This document shows, one piece after another, positions 21,425 through 32,509 of a stretch of DNA of 64,000 bases; the first letter of the stretch is position 1; each line of letters begins with the position of its first letter. The stretch is taken from contig JAMPIV010012252.1 in assembly GCA_024509875.1 (NCBI GenBank), positions 124,001 to 188,000 on the forward strand, read 5' to 3'. The position numbers and the translations under genes are program-made. The notes below the pieces were generated by a model. That model was not told the origin of the DNA, made no database searches, and saw only the letters and a program-made list of their open reading frames with translations. The stretch is from Oreohelix idahoensis (lineage: Eukaryota > Mollusca > Gastropoda > Stylommatophora > Oreohelicidae).

Positions 21425-22735
21425 TCAGGCAAGCGACATTATAAGGACCTGCCTTGGGCCTCTTACAGTCCGATGTGAAGTGCGTGTCAGATTTGCACGC
21501 CTTACAATATCGTCTTCCAGTTCTCTGGGCTGAATTGTTCTGTTTCTGGAAATGGTGATCCTGTGGTTGTTGTTGCTGCTGTGTCTGTTGTGTCGTTTTG
21601 TATGACGTATTGGTCGCACTGCTGGAGTCAGTGAAGGAGCGCTCCTATTGTTTAAGATGATTTTTTGTGTGGGGGCCTTTAAGACGGGTTCGCTTCCGCC
21701 TGGGTGCTCTGGTACCGATCAGGAAACAGTACTAACTAATCCAGAGTTTAGGCCCCGTGCTCCGGTGAGCGAATCCTTGAATTGCTTCACGATAATCATT
21801 TCTTGTAGTCCCTCTTACGATTCATCGAAGGCGCTTAGTGATCCCCACTTCTCCAAGCACATAGCAAGACGTGTAGCAAACTGCTCATATGATTCGTCCT
21901 TTTGTCTCTTGGCTTCCCGGAATTTGCACTGAAAAGTGTGTGCGTTCAACTGAAAACGTTGAAGCAGGGCTTTCTTCAACAAATCATTATTGTTGTTGTC
22001 TTCCAATGCCATTTTGAGGAAGACAACGTAAGCGGGTCCTCGCAGACTCTGAGATAACTTCATGTTCTATCTCTCCCTATCTAATTCATAGGTGGCAGCT
22101 AAAGACTCAAACCTAGCAAGCTAAATATCTATTTTCTCTGAAGCCTCAGAGTAGACATCTAACTGAAAGGAGGCCGCGCTCGGAACAGTCGCATGAGATA
22201 TATTTACCTCTCACTACTTTGAGAACTCCCCGACCCATTTGTGCTAGAGCAAGAGTCGATTCTTCTTCCTTCAATCACTAGTTCTTTAAGTCTGAGTGCG
22301 TGGGCTCGGTCGGCCTGTTCCTTCCTTTCTGCTCTTTCAGCCTCTTTTTCGGCCTTTAGTCTGTCAGCCTTCTTTTGGGCCTGTACACTTTCAGCCTCTT
22401 TTTTCGGCATGTAGTCTGTCAGCCTCCTTTTCAGCCTGTAGTATGTCAGCCTGTTCCCTCTCGAATGCTCTTTGTTTTTCAGCCTTCTGCTCCTCAAAAG
22501 CTCTATGCTTTTCTTTCTCTTCGGCTTCTTTCTCTGCTTTAGCCTTTTCGTGTTTTCTCATCATCTGTCTCTCCTGGCGTTCTGTGGCTCTCTCTGCCCT
22601 CTCCTTGTCTTTTCCTACCCTGTCACGGTTTTTCTCTTCACATTTTTCCACATTGTTAACTAAATCTTTGCCAGATAAACCGATCTCTTTAGCCATACTT
22701 CGGTAAAATGTGTAAAGATTTTGTGGTTCGGCCAT
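21425..22735 (-). pseudogene. Gag with coiled coil, capsid and CCHC zinc knuckle, frameshifted
   Basis: The start at 22735 encodes MAEPQNLYTFYRSMAKEIG, then a long Glu/Lys/Arg coiled coil that shifts frame near 22400-22490. A capsid segment (22063-21815) has LLKKALLQRFQLN and YEQFATRLAMCLEKW. Near 21530-21425 the minus strand reads YCKACKSDTHFTSDCKRP, a C-x2-C-x4-H-x4-C knuckle. The layout is that of gypsy-type gag proteins, which package RNA. Unlike element B, this gag has a classical knuckle. Sequence beyond the knuckle runs straight into the LTR. Confidence 0.75.
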
Positions 22736-23004
22736 GCTGGGTAAGGAGATTGTTTACAGGTGACACGAAAAATGCGATTGCTACTTGTCTAAAATAAAAT
22801 TAGCCGCTCTAAGTCAAAATGTTAGCTGACTAAAATTATCTAATACACAACACCAACAACACAAATTAAGCTTCAGCAATAGACAGTTTTTTTCCTCTTC
22901 TAATTATTATTAGAGAGGTTTTTGATTTTATCAATTATTAACTTTACTCTTACAATATTTCGCCTTATTTATTATCTATGCAAGACGTAAGAGCAGATCT
23001 ATAT

Positions 23005-23500
23005 TCTTCTTCTTCTTCTTCTGAACAGGACGTTGGTTGCGTTGTGTCCGTTTACAGCGAAGCTGCGATATTTGCGCCTTTCGACCGACACATCTGAGTT
23101 CAGCACGGCATTTTTTGGACAGGGCTTGCCTTCCCTCTTCGATCCCTACTCTCTCAGCCAGACTGCAGTGATACAGCCTGTTTCCAGGACCACCACTTGG
23201 AGGTGGAGTACGGTCTTGGTCAGCTCTGGTTCGCTGACCCTGACGCAAACAGTCAAGCTATGGGTCGCTGACTGCATTCATCACTTTTGCTGCATCTACA
23301 CAAATGCGTGTCCAAGTTCAGTCCCAAGACGAGACCACAATTGTCACGGATTGCCTCCCCTGCTTTGCAGTAGTGGTCCAACAGTGGCCAAAACTCTAGA
23401 ATATCTAAACTGGGTCGTCGAATGTGATTACCTTTGCACAAGATTACTCTTGGCAGAGATGTAGATAGAAGTGTAATGACGCTTCTATCCGAAGGGAGAT
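23005..23500 (-). repeat. GAA-tailed dispersed repeat, unknown family
   Basis: In minus orientation the unit ends in (GAA)n (CTT run at 23005-23022). Its other end, GATTACTCTTGGCAGAGATG (23443-23462), recurs at 39620-39640 and, inverted, near 25587-25605. It lies in the leader of the gag-only element, probably as a later insertion. No target duplication was identified. Confidence 0.5.
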
Positions 23501-23505
23501 TTCAC

Positions 23506-23848
23506 AGGATAATTCAGAAGTTAAGAACCAGGCGGCATAGGGCTGAGCAATGGTTAACTCATATCTGTCCGTCGTATTTTGACAAGTATTTAAGCAATGG
23601 TCTTAAGCCTGTTCAAGCCAGTTACTGAGACGTAGGAGAGTCCGTTGCTTTCGCCTATTTTACACGAAAAACTTAACTCTAAGTGAGTCCTGTCTCCGTG
23701 TTTTCCGTCACTTATTTTTGGTGACGAGTGCACTTCTCCACATACTAGCGGCGTCGTAAAGTTAGTACTTCAAACCGTGTGATTCTTGCAACCACGTGCT
23801 TTTTAGAAAGACTAGAAAGACAAATGCCTCGGCTAAGTACACTGAGTT
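23506..23848 (-). repeat. 5' LTR-like repeat of the gag-only element
   Basis: Compact copy of the repeat at 20812-21405, about 340 bp, ending GGCTAAGTACACTGAGTT. Confidence 0.65.
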
Positions 23849-23849
23849 G

Positions 23850-25580
23850 GAAGCTTAACACGCGCATCCTCTCGCTGTTCACCCACCAACGCTAATCTCT
23901 CAGAAGAATTAAATGTGCTCTCGAATCACTTGGTCTGGGAAAGTATAGTAATTCCTTATGATGGATGTTCTGTGATACACTTGGTCTGGGAAACTGTAAT
24001 AATTCCTCTTTGACGGGTGATCCAATTCCTTTATATGTCCAGACTCTGTATTTAAAGTCCTGGTCACTTATAAATATGGAATTCTAGGCCCGATCCTTCT
24101 CTTTCTGACTTTTTGAGAGTTGCTCGTTTGAAGTTGCGAAGCTGTCTGTTCTGTGTCTCTTAGTTCGCTAGATTTTATTTTCAGTTTCCAGTTCAAATCA
24201 CAGATTGTACTTCCCGGCCAACTTGCCAATAAGATTCATTGTAAATTCCGGCTCTCACTTCAATCCAATCGTAAGCTCTTGTCGCACTACGTGGGTTGAG
24301 GTGTTTAAATTCATAATTTCCCCCGCTCTTTTGAAATATTAAATTTAATATTCCCACGCGTGACCTCTTTATAATAAGACGTAATATTTCCGATGACATC
24401 TTGTGCACTCTCACAAACAAATGTGTTAACTGATTACCTGTCTATGTGCCTTCCGTCAAGATTGTTTACCCAGACAAATTATCTGTGATAATGATACAGA
24501 CAGGGGCCAGTGGATGCAATAATCTAATTATCACCCATCCTTCAGACGGCTTTCTTTACGTGTTCGTAGGTTATACCCTCTTGGGTAAACACCGTCATCA
24601 GCTTTTCACCTGGTGTCAAATGTTGCACCGACACGTTTCAAAGGGTGGTCAGCCTGAGAGAATAAGATAAACGTATTACCGGTGACCGGGGACGATGCCC
24701 GGGTATTGTTACGATAATACCACAGTTCACCTGGCGGAACGTAAATAAGTCTGAGGAGTGTTAAAGCAAAAATGTAAGAGATAAAGATAGTCCCATAGCA
24801 GATATTTCCGTAGGGGAGTGGAGTGTTAGAGACTTCACCCTTCTAGATTCAGCATAGAGCAAAATAATGAATGGAAGGGCAAAATATTGCCAAATAAGAA
24901 GCGATCGGAAAAAATGAAGAAAAGAAATGATACTGCCGCAGTGGCTAAAGGTGTGAGAGAGCCACCAAAAGAACACGTACAGACGAGTTGTCACAGTAGT
25001 TACCTCAGCCTTACTTCATGGGACGTGCTACAGCCACCAAATTTGACTGTTGAAAAGATGGATAAGTCCATGGCACCTGTGGAAACCAACAGCAACTGAA
25101 GCACACGTCAACAGACCCCACAACATCAGCTAAGTGCTATTACAGCGCAGCCAATGGACACTTACAATTTTGTTTTTGTAAAATAAGATCCACATGTAAT
25201 TTAGATTGTCCAATGAGGAAAATGTCAATGTTTCATGTTTTGTATAAACAACTTTATTTATTTTTCACTGTTAACCCATAAGTGATTATTTTACCTGTTT
25301 ATCTCTAACTAGAGATCGATAGTTGGAAACATCACTATTGAGAGAAACGTATGTTTGCAGCAGTAGGACTCATATTGTTTTAAACACATAAACATTTAGA
25401 GCTTTAACTTAATAGTTGCTGAATCCTCTTCAGCTAGAGGCTCAGAAAAACGAGTCAATATATTTTCTTACAGAAGGGGCGAGAGAATAATAAGTTCGGG
25501 ACAGCTTAGATGATCTCAGTTGTTATGCTTTCTTTTCTTTAAAATCCTGTGAGGCTCCCTAAAGTAGAAATATCATTCTT
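23850..25580. other. Stretch without recognisable gene
   Basis: No supported coding sequence. A 50-bp block at 24793-24845 (AGTCCCATAGCAG ... GTGTTAGAGACTTCACC) recurs at 55994-56046, the sequence flanking element B. Confidence 0.35.
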
Positions 25581-25584
25581 CTAT

Positions 25585-25720
25585 TTATATCTCTGCCAAG
25601 AGTAATCTTGAGCGAAGGTTGATGACCTTTGAAAACCGTCATCATTATACTCAAAGTCTGGCCATTGTTTGACCACTACTGCAGAGCAGGGGAGAAAATA
25701 CCGTCACAAGTGGAAAGCAA
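25585..25720 (-). repeat. Inverted copy fragment of the 23005-23500 repeat
   Basis: CTGCCAAGAGTAATCTTGAG at the left end and ACTACTGCAGAGCAGGGGAG later match 23325-23460 in reverse complement. Confidence 0.6.
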
Positions 25721-25929
25721 AAGGAAAATTCTTACATACGTCTAAGACCTGTACTTATTCATTTCTAGCTAAATATTATTTCTTATGCATTCACTAATCT
25801 GCTTTTTATACTTAAAGGCCTCTTGAATTTACTGTTGTATTACTGGCAAAATAATATGTTTCACACATTTACTACGATACTTACGATTATGTGAACAGTG
25901 CCGCGTTGTTACAGGCAACGCTGCCATAA

Positions 25930-26290
<361 letters not shown>

Positions 26291-26899
26291 GCTTTTTTCC
26301 TATGTTCTGTTTTAAAGCCTTATCTACGTAGGTTTTAAGTAGCTACCGTAAGTTGCTGTGTAGTAAATAACTAGGAGGACACACAGATTGACAGACTGCC
26401 TGACTTGCTTTAAAGACATTGATCATCTTTGAAGACGAACATTCAATAATAAAAAATGTTAGTTTTTGCACATAATATTCATCGTTATGTTTGGCAATCC
26501 CAGGTTCAGAGTGAGTTACACAAATTCGTAGATAAACGTGTGGAAATCCCACAAGAATATCACTGACATGGGGCGTCTCAGAGTTTCAATGTCCCACCTT
26601 TTGACGCTTCCCAGATGTTTACCCTAATGAATATGGATACGTTTCTGTCAATCAGCATGCCCTTCTTCGGCTGTAATAATCAGGTTTGTCTGGAATGAAG
26701 ATAATGAAAGCGAGGGTAGTTGGCGAATGATGGGAGGGAGGATGTGCACATTTTTCCTTCCTTTGTAACGGGTTGATTTGATAATCCGGATTAACAAAAA
26801 AGCTTGTGGAATATGACACATTTTAAGGCATGCGTGAAACAATGAAGTGAATTGGGAACACGATTAGATAGAAGTGCAGATGAGATTTTGAGTAAAGCG

Positions 26900-27050
26900 A
26901 GCTCAAGACGGACTAGGCAGACAGACAGACCAGGCAGACCAGACCAGACAGACAGACAGACCAGACCAGACCAGACTGACCAGACCAGACAAACCAGTCC
27001 AGACCAGACAGGCCAGACCAGTTAGACCAGACCAGAGAGCCAGACAGAGT
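26900..27050. repeat. Imperfect CAGAC/CAGAC-CAGAC array
   Basis: Repeated CAGACCAGAC and CAGACAGA motifs lead into the GATA array. Confidence 0.85.
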
Positions 27051-27051
27051 T

Positions 27052-27297
<246 letters not shown>

Positions 27298-27299
27298 TT

Positions 27300-27795
27300 C
27301 GTTTTATTTAAAACGGATGAAACATATATAAATAAGTTGAAATATATATAATCGCATAACTGGAGACCATTTCAAACAAATTCTTTAACATGTTGAAATG
27401 ATCTCTATTCAGGAATGTTCATATCTGTATGGTGAGATCGTGTACGTAAACAACTGGTTTGAAAATACAGTCTAAAACGTATGCGACTTCGCTGTGTAAG
27501 CTGTATATTTTTGAGGTAAGAGATTTAGTGAATATACCTCCCGGTATGGATGGTAATTAGAGGCAATACAGAAATAGTTTGCTCAGTATCAATACATAAT
27601 GCCCTAGGCCAGATTTTCTTCCTGATCCAAGCTCTAGCTGTCTGGGCGGACAAAAACTGGGCAAAATCTTTTAGTTAATTGAAACTGGAAATTTGACGCG
27701 GTCCTGCGTATAGAACACAGACCACAGGGAGATGGTGTCATAACTGCTGAAGTTGTAGCAGAATTTTTTTAAATGTTGCAAAATCATCTTCATCT
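27300..27795. other. Stretch without recognisable gene
   Basis: AT-rich; nothing supported. Confidence 0.3.
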
Positions 27796-27857
27796 CCCTT
27801 CAGCTCCCTTAGAAGCATAGGCCTTCAACAAACGTATGCAAAGTCTTCCTATCACGT

Positions 27858-28129
27858 AAGAGCCGCGGTAGCGCATTGGTGAGCGCGCGGGCTTCCAAGC
27901 TCAGTGGACCATAGTTCGATCCCCAGTTGAAATTGAGATTTTTTTTAGACCGCAAACGGCTACCGGGTCGACCCATCCTCATGAATTGGGTACCAGAGCA
28001 ACTCTGGGAAGGTTAAGGCGGCCGGCGTGATGCTGACCACATCACCAATAGTGTGCCGATGGTCAAGAAAATATAGACCAAACACCATATTCCCAACTTG
28101 CCTCAGTGGGCGTGTAACGGGGTCCCTCC
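27858..28129 (+). mobile_element. tRNA-derived SINE (type 2)
   Basis: The head AGAGCCGCGGTAGCGCATTG, with AGTTCGATCCCC as B-box, is followed by a body including GGGTCGACCC and GGCGGCCGGCGTGATGCTGA. It has no poly-A; the tail is degenerate. The target duplication CTTCCTATCACGT / CTTCCTGTCACGT is at 27845-27857 and 28130-28142. Inserted in a LINE. Confidence 0.8.
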
Positions 28130-28220
28130 CTTCCTGTCACGTGCCATCAGCCCATGGTCTTTTCATGTCTTCTTGAACCCGATTATGTAAGTTTCCAGTT
28201 TTCATGTCCACGTGTTCTTT

Positions 28221-28222
<2 letters not shown>

Positions 28223-28299
<77 letters not shown>
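28223..28299. repeat. (CT)n microsatellite in a LINE
   Basis: Pure CT run flanked on both sides by LINE sequence (TTTGGT before, ACC...TTACCCTGGGGA after). Confidence 0.95.
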
Positions 28300-28301
<2 letters not shown>

Positions 28302-28318
28302 CTCTATTACCCTGGGGA

Positions 28319-28830
28319 GTCGTGCATGGAGGCATATCTGGAGTCATCCGTATATGACCACCAGCTGTGCACAATGCTATAGTATGTATCGGGATGTGAA
28401 CCTCTTTCTGTGAGGCTAATTATACCTTCATTGACTTTTGAAATCATCCACACACTTCCAGGGATTCCTCCTGTGGTGAAACATGTTGAGAACCCAGCAT
28501 TGCACCCTAAGCTTGGAGGAGTCATTTGAGGCCCAGACGTAACTGTGGCTTTTACTTGCATGCAGGAGGATCTCACTATGGACCCCACGATAAGCAGGGG
28601 TAGCTGAGAAGTGGCTCTGTGTAAGACGTGACGATTCCATGGGAGAGCCCAGAACCAGAGCACAGTGCTTTAGCTCTGCATATTTGGAAGCCCATTTGGA
28701 TGGCGGGGAATGCACAGTATGCCACACGCTTCTCCCTCCTAACTTGGGACAATATCGGAGAAACTGGAGCTCGTGACTTCAACTCAACACGTTTCGGATT
28801 GGCAGAAAAGCCACAGGAAAAACCTAGATG
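28319..28830 (-). repeat. Dispersed repeat of about 510 bp, unknown family (inverted partner at 35760)
   Basis: Its reverse complement aligns with 35760-36280: GTCACGAGCTCCAGTTTCTC, GTGCTCTGGTTCTGGGCTCT, GTTCTCAACATGTTTCACCA. Both copies have broken frames, so it is probably not coding. No terminal structure or class could be assigned. Confidence 0.6.
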
Positions 28831-29284
28831 TACAGTGAAGATAATAAAGAAGACTCTTTGTGATGCGTCTGAATCCTATGTGGGCTATCATTCAAAACAT
28901 TACACCGTACAGAAATTCCAAGAAGCCAAACAACCAATCAAAACGGCAGCTTGGGTCACGCAACGCTAATAATTTGTAAGACCTTTTAGTAGGAAGACGA
29001 GAAAGTGTAGATATTGACAATTTTTCGAAATGCACTGTGCAGTTAATAACGGTATACGTTGGTAATGAAGGACTCAGTTCGATAGTAGGAATCATTTGCT
29101 TTAGGCAGAGATCTATTATTTCACTGGATGTGGTGTAGAACAGAAATTATTGTGTTTTTAAGACAGCGGAGCATGAACCATGTTGTGCTTATGTTTACGC
29201 TGCTCCAGTGAAAAGTCGGATTAACCTAGGAAAAGAATAGATATCTCAATAGATAGAGCTTAGTCATGATGAGTTGTATCTTAT
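28831..29284. other. Stretch without recognisable gene
   Basis: Nothing supported. Confidence 0.3.
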
Positions 29285-29295
29285 AATTGTCCACA

Positions 29296-29557
29296 GGGAG
29301 CCGCGCTGGTGTAATGGCTTCGGCGTTGTACTGGCGACCAGGTGTTCATGGTTCAAACCCGGGCGTCGGCGTTTGAAGAAATGTTTACGGCCGGAAATTT
29401 GACTGAATAGCCTGAACGGCTCCTGTGATAAACCCTCTGTGGATGGGAAGGAGCGAAGCTCCTGACCGGGTTGGAAGGAAAGTCCTCAGGTTCCCCAGCC
29501 TCGCAATGACATGTCATTGGGCCGAAGGGCTGAAAGCCCAAGTGCTGCTGGTTAAGG

Positions 29558-29593
<36 letters not shown>
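29296..29593 (+). mobile_element. tRNA-derived SINE (type 3), recent copy
   Basis: GGGAGCCGCGCTGGTGTAATGG contains the A-box; GGTTCAAACCC (29350-29360) is the B-box. The body runs through AGCGAAGCTCCTGACCGGGT to a poly-A tail. The target duplication AATTGTCCACA is at 29285-29295 and 29594-29604. The copy at 63446-63734 appears identical by eye over the whole body, including the 62-codon frame on the opposite strand. Confidence 0.9.
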
Positions 29594-29598
<5 letters not shown>

Positions 29599-29604
29599 TC
29601 CACA

Positions 29605-30710
29605 AGGCCTATCTGATCTTAAGGAAGCAAATCATGGATAAACTGTAACCAGAGTGTTAATGGAATAGTATGTTATTAATTAAATAAATTATGTTATTTT
29701 TGACTTACTGTGATTCTCGTGTGTAACCACATCTTATTTGAACTGTCTTATCCTACCTCCTGACTTGATAAGGAGATAGTGAACGATACTACGTAGGATA
29801 TGTACTTATTATATTTCAGGTTAAATCCTGCCTTGAAGAGGTACTAATTCTATCGAGCCTAAATCTGCTGGAGGGAGCTCTTGTTGTTTAAGCCCTTTTG
29901 AAATGTCAGAGGGTCTTCAACAGTGTCACCTTTAATTTTGAAAGAACCGCAGCTGTGGGATTCTTTTCAGTACAGTGCTGGAACAGGCCTAGAAGACTTA
30001 TTACAGATAAGTAGCCTTGTTTGGGGCTTCTTGACTTTACAAAATAACAGTACCACACCCAAGAAATTAAAACTTAAAGAATATAGAGTCCAAATACATG
30101 GAACTTATATATATATATATATATATTACCTACAAAAGAACAAGGTAATGATGGCTTATAAGATTGTGGTGAAAGAACATAGTAACAGTCTTTATACTTT
30201 GTGAAATAATAATATTAACATTGTTCAAGTTCAGCACAGAGGAAAGACAGTTGTCATAAAGGATCAAGTTAACAGATGAAGATAAACTGTAAATGTAATG
30301 TAAATAATTGAAAGTGACAACTTTTATATTTTTGGAATCAAAGTGATTTTATTTCCAAATTATCTAACAAAACAAAGAAATATCTTGTATATAAATAAAT
30401 TATAAATTGTACCAACAGTATTTATTGAAATTTTTAAGTTTGGTTCATAATTCTTGTTCGTTAGTTAATTACCCCTAGCAGAGTCAGTGTGTAAGGTTAG
30501 TCTGGAGAGGGGCACCATAGGAACCTAAGATAGTACATTACCATCTCATCTAGGAACCTATACAGCTTGACTATACCTTTGATGTCGATACACCATTACT
30601 CTTTTCAGAGAATGGGGTATTTCTTGTAAGACCAGTCTCTTATCTGGCACTATCCTGGAACATCTATTTGTCCAGGATATTATCATCATCATTATATCTT
30701 TCCTCTCGCG
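29605..30710. other. Stretch without recognisable gene
   Basis: AT-rich with a short (TA)n near 30105-30126; no gene supported. Confidence 0.3.
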
Positions 30711-30713
30711 ACA

Positions 30714-30782
30714 CTTTTCAACTTGATATTGCTGCAAAAGAGCGAAAAGCTCGGCAGCACTAGTTAAACAACAACAACAACA
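30714..30782 (-). repeat. (GTT)n-associated repeat (partner at 35632)
   Basis: The reverse complement reads a GTT run, then TTTAACTAGTGCTGCCGAGC and CTCTTTTGCAGC, matching 35632-35710. Confidence 0.55.
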
Positions 30783-30900
30783 ACCTTGGGGATTCCAGAG
30801 AAAAAACTGTTTTGTAATGCCATAAACATGTTTCTTCAATGTGTTTCCTATCCATTGCCAGCGTCTTCTTATCCATTGTTCTGCTGGCAGATGTTTGGTT
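30783..30900 (-). pseudogene. RTE-like LINE C-terminal fragment
   Basis: CTTGGGGATTCCAGAG, TTTGTAATGCCATAAACATG and TCCTATCCATTGCCAGCGTC match 60410-60490. On the minus strand this is the RRRWQWIG-type tail of an RTE-like ORF2. Confidence 0.65.
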
Positions 30901-31020
30901 CTTGTCGTATGTTAGACATTAATGATCTTGTCATACGTTAGACATTAATGATCTTGTCAAACGTTAGACATTAATGATCTTGTCAACCGTTAGACATTAA
31001 TGATCTTGTCAAACGTTAGA
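30901..31020 (+). repeat. 26-bp minisatellite, about 4.6 copies
   Basis: The unit CTTGTCAAACGTTAGACATT plus AATGAT varies at one to three positions among copies. Confidence 0.95.
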
Positions 31021-31024
31021 CAAG

Positions 31025-32146
31025 GTTGTCGGGTGTAGCTCGTCTCCCATAATCTTCAAGGAAAGTCTACACAGTGTGTCCTGTGTCTTAAAGCATAGGC
31101 CACTGATCCCGTCTTGTTCCAGAAATAGTACGTTCTGCTGGTACCACCAATAACTGTAATAGAGGAATAGAAGAGCACGCTCTTCTGAGTATGGCGTTCT
31201 CTGACACAGTTATGTGTCCCCCCTCTTCTATTTCACCTTCCCAATTAACTCAGAGTTTACCCCCGATGAGAATTAAATGTAATCCCTCGGGATAAAACTT
31301 TCTCTACATTTAAACTGAATAGCTTTAGCTTTACATTGCATTTAAATTAAAAAGGTTAAACGTACAGATATAATATGTTTTACATTTACATCTCCACTGT
31401 TTGAAAAGTGTTCACAATATGAATTCATTTATGTTTTCTTTATATTTCCACTTATGGAAAAGTTTGAAACTTCTATTAATTAAAATGAATATTTTCCCAT
31501 GGATATTTACGTTGGTTTAAAGCGTGAGAACTCACATTAATTTTAAAGTGAATATGTTTATAGGGACATTTGCACTGCTTTGAAAATGTAAGTCTTATGC
31601 TTAGAATGTACATCATTTCTTTTCATCTTTCCCTCCCTGCTCCATGGGGAACCTGGAACTACTTTATGCTTTTAGTTCTCTTTACGAAACTATCAATAAA
31701 GCAATCACCAGCCCGTGCAGTGTTGGTTCATGAATTATCATTCAATACGCTGATGTTGCCAGCCTCAAATGACTTTGACATCCAATAACGAGTTTCACAC
31801 AATGAAATTCACATGGTAATATATACATATATATGTTAGTTCACGTGTTAGTAATAAAATATGAAATTGTGGTAAAGTGGGATGTTATAAATATTTATAG
31901 GGGACTTAGTGTACTGACTGAGATCAGCTGTGAATGTATCTGTATCTAATAGGTGTAGTGTTTTACAGATAACCTTACTTGCTACCACATTTATACCTCA
32001 GTCAGAATTATTCTGGAATATTGTGATGACTACGTTAAATGTCTAGGGTTATGTAAATGATGAAGTGTAAGTCACAACAACAACAGACAGATAAACAATT
32101 TAATTTATTCCACCACACTTGACAACACTGTGACACTCACACACAT
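31025..32146. other. Stretch without recognisable gene
   Basis: AT-rich; no feature supported. Confidence 0.3.
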
Positions 32147-32158
32147 TTAACACTCTAT

Positions 32159-32496
32159 CTTCTTCTTCTTCCATCCTTAGCCATCAACCGGCAAAGCAGT
32201 ATGTGGCCAGTACGCCTAGTGGCGTCTTAGGGCAACAACAAATTGATCAATCTATCACTGTTTCCACCACGCCTAGTGGCGTCTTTGTGGAACAAAAACA
32301 GACCAAACAATCTATCATTGTTTCCGTAATCAGATTGGTTGGCAAGCAGGTGATCAGCCCACTGTGCGAAGTTTTTACGGGATGGGGTAAACAGCCCCAT
32401 GCCCATACCCTCCTTAGTCGCTTTTTACGACATGCGTGGTAGGGTGCAGTGTTACTATTCTTTGCTCCCCTTTCGGGCCCCGGTAACACACGGGTG
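32159..32496 (-). mobile_element. GAA-tailed short retroposon (338 bp)
   Basis: Flanked by a 12-bp target duplication TTAACACTCTAT (32147-32158 and 32497-32508). In minus orientation it starts at CACCCGTGTGTTACCGGGGC, contains CATGTCGTAAAAAGCGACTA, and ends in (GAA)n. Inside, a unit of about 58 bp with the palindrome ACGCCTAGTGGCGT occurs twice (32208-32268 and 32269-32330). The tail type is shared with the RNase H LINE at 3462-4313, which is a plausible mobilising partner. No A/B-box is evident, so it may be a SINE of another origin or a truncated LINE 5' region. Confidence 0.65.
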
Positions 32497-32509
32497 TTAA
32501 CACTCTATA

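Larger units (their letters stand above)
20812..23848 (-). mobile_element. Gag-only LTR element (pol deleted)
   Basis: Long direct repeats at 20812-21405 and 23506-23848 flank a minus-strand gag pseudogene. They share AAGAACCAGGCGGCATAGGG-like starts and end CGGCTAAGTACA followed by CTGAGTT. In minus orientation: 5' LTR, leader, gag with zinc knuckle, then directly the 3' LTR. No protease, RT or integrase remains. The left repeat has about 265 bp (20919-21185) absent from the right one. Several frameshifts show it is old. Confidence 0.65.
27800..28318 (-). pseudogene. RTE-like LINE 3' fragment, split by a SINE and a CT microsatellite
   Basis: The pieces 27815-27857 and 28130-28318 match 60262-60420, the C-terminal coding end of a minus-strand LINE. 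Shared blocks are GCCTTCAACA, TCACGTGCCATCAGC and TTACCCTGGGGA. A SINE is inserted at 27858-28129. The LINE's short CT-rich stretch (GGTCTATCTCTGCCTCTC at 60387) is replaced here by about 77 bp of CT repeat. Confidence 0.65.

Noticed and set aside
23033..23464. 143-codon plus-strand ORF as a gene
   Set aside because: It lies on the antisense of a GAA-tailed repeat and its pieces recur at 25.6 and 39.6 kb.
29296..29370. tRNA gene (A and B boxes present)
   Set aside because: The tRNA-like head is fused to a long unrelated body with poly-A and target duplications, and recurs at several loci. It is a SINE, and the cloverleaf is not kept.
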